Positions 14,040 through 14,271 of a DNA stretch of 14,271 nucleotides are shown in pieces; positions within the stretch are counted from its first letter, which is position 1; the number at the start of each line of letters is the position of its first letter. Both the position numbers and the translations under genes were made by a program. The notes beneath the pieces were generated by a model, which had not been told where the DNA came from, did no database searches, and saw nothing but the letters and a program-made list of their open reading frames with translations. Source of the DNA: Mycobacterium sp. (GTDB lineage: Bacteria > Actinomycetota > Actinomycetes > Mycobacteriales > Mycobacteriaceae); contig JAFAQO010000673.1 in the NCBI GenBank assembly GCA_019246375.1, forward strand, positions 1 through 14,271, read 5' to 3'.

Positions 14040-14271
14040 TTGAGGCCCGCGCCGCTGCCTGTCCGCGACGGGTTGGGCCCGGCGCGGGTGCGGTTGCGCG
14101 GAGGACCGGTGCTCGCCGAATTGCACGCCCGGTTCGGCAGGCCCGCCTTGACCAAGGCGCAGGCTGGGGAAGTCGTCGACGCCGACGGCGCAGTGGTCGA
14201 CGAGACGACGGTGCTGCCCGCCGGGTCCGTTGTCTACCTCTATCGCGATCTGCCCGAGGAAGTGCCGGTTC
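14040..14271 (+). CDS. RluA-family pseudouridine synthase, N-terminal part (Rv3300c-like), cut by the window edge
   Basis: 77 codons are visible from TTG 14040: (M)RPAPLPVRDGLGPARVRL, then an S4-like RNA-binding region (VLAELHARFGRPALTKAQAG) and DLPEEVPV, which in this family leads into the catalytic domain. The catalytic aspartate lies beyond the window, so assignment rests on the N-terminus and on position: M. tuberculosis Rv3300c is the RluA-type gene near glpD2, separated there by phoY1. Its likely role is pseudouridine formation in rRNA or tRNA; the target is unknown. The TTG start follows the glpD2 stop by 7 nt, with GAGCGG as a weak ribosome site inside the gap, so it is probably in the glpD2 operon. 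Confidence 0.72.
   Translation, partial: MRPAPLPVRDGLGPARVRLRGGPVLAELHARFGRPALTKAQAGEVVDADGAVVDETTVLPAGSVVYLYRDLPEEVPV

Noticed and set aside
1..14271. A new defence, toxin-antitoxin, phage, insertion-sequence or CRISPR system.
   Set aside because: No transposase, integrase, nuclease, helicase, spacer array or tRNA-linked boundary was seen; nearly all the coding space is taken by recognisable mycobacterial genes.

Overview
The window is high-GC actinobacterial DNA, about two-thirds G+C by eye, with GTG and TTG starts. Its gene content and order fit a slow-growing, non-tuberculous Mycobacterium. From position 2223 to the right edge it follows, in reverse orientation, the segment I remember from M. 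tuberculosis as Rv3311-sapM-upp-pmmB-deoD-amiB1-amiA1-Rv3304-lpdA-glpD2-(phoY1)-Rv3300c. That comparison is from memory; no database was searched. Two departures stand out. A tail-to-tail pair of von Willebrand A (VWA) membrane proteins of the Rv1481 type sits at the left edge. The phosphate regulator gene phoY1, expected after glpD2, is missing.

Layout. 1-1906: two convergent VWA paralogs, the second preceded by a 14-codon reading frame with an excellent Shine-Dalgarno site and a plausible promoter. 1907-2222: intergenic, with one unit of a 25-bp direct repeat whose other unit is the end of the next gene. 2223-4514: an acidic, internally duplicated protein (Rv3311 type) and the secreted acid phosphatase SapM. 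4622-7671: purine and pyrimidine salvage, with upp facing a deoD-pmmB operon. 7696-10099: two M20-family amidohydrolases, amiB1 and amiA1, linked by an 18-codon frame. 10227-12198: a gamma-glutamylcyclotransferase-like protein divergent from lpdA. 12275-14032: glpD2. 14040-end: the start of an RluA-type pseudouridine synthase.

Working together. DeoD releases ribose-1-phosphate from purine nucleosides. The adjacent 'PmmB' has a sugar-binding loop that could suit phosphopentose conversion to ribose-5-phosphate, and Upp makes UMP from uracil, so 4622-7671 reads as a base and ribose salvage module. LpdA and GlpD2 are both FAD-dependent and may both feed electrons to respiratory quinones. SapM is a host-interaction factor.

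The main regulatory observation is that all seven genes heading a transcription unit between 2223 and 12198 have a TANNNT -10-like hexamer 6-8 nt before the start codon, as expected for leaderless mRNAs. Shine-Dalgarno sites appear mainly at operon-internal genes and at small upstream frames. I found no CRISPR array, tRNA, rRNA, insertion sequence or new defence system; the genes themselves are mostly ordinary mycobacterial core genes.
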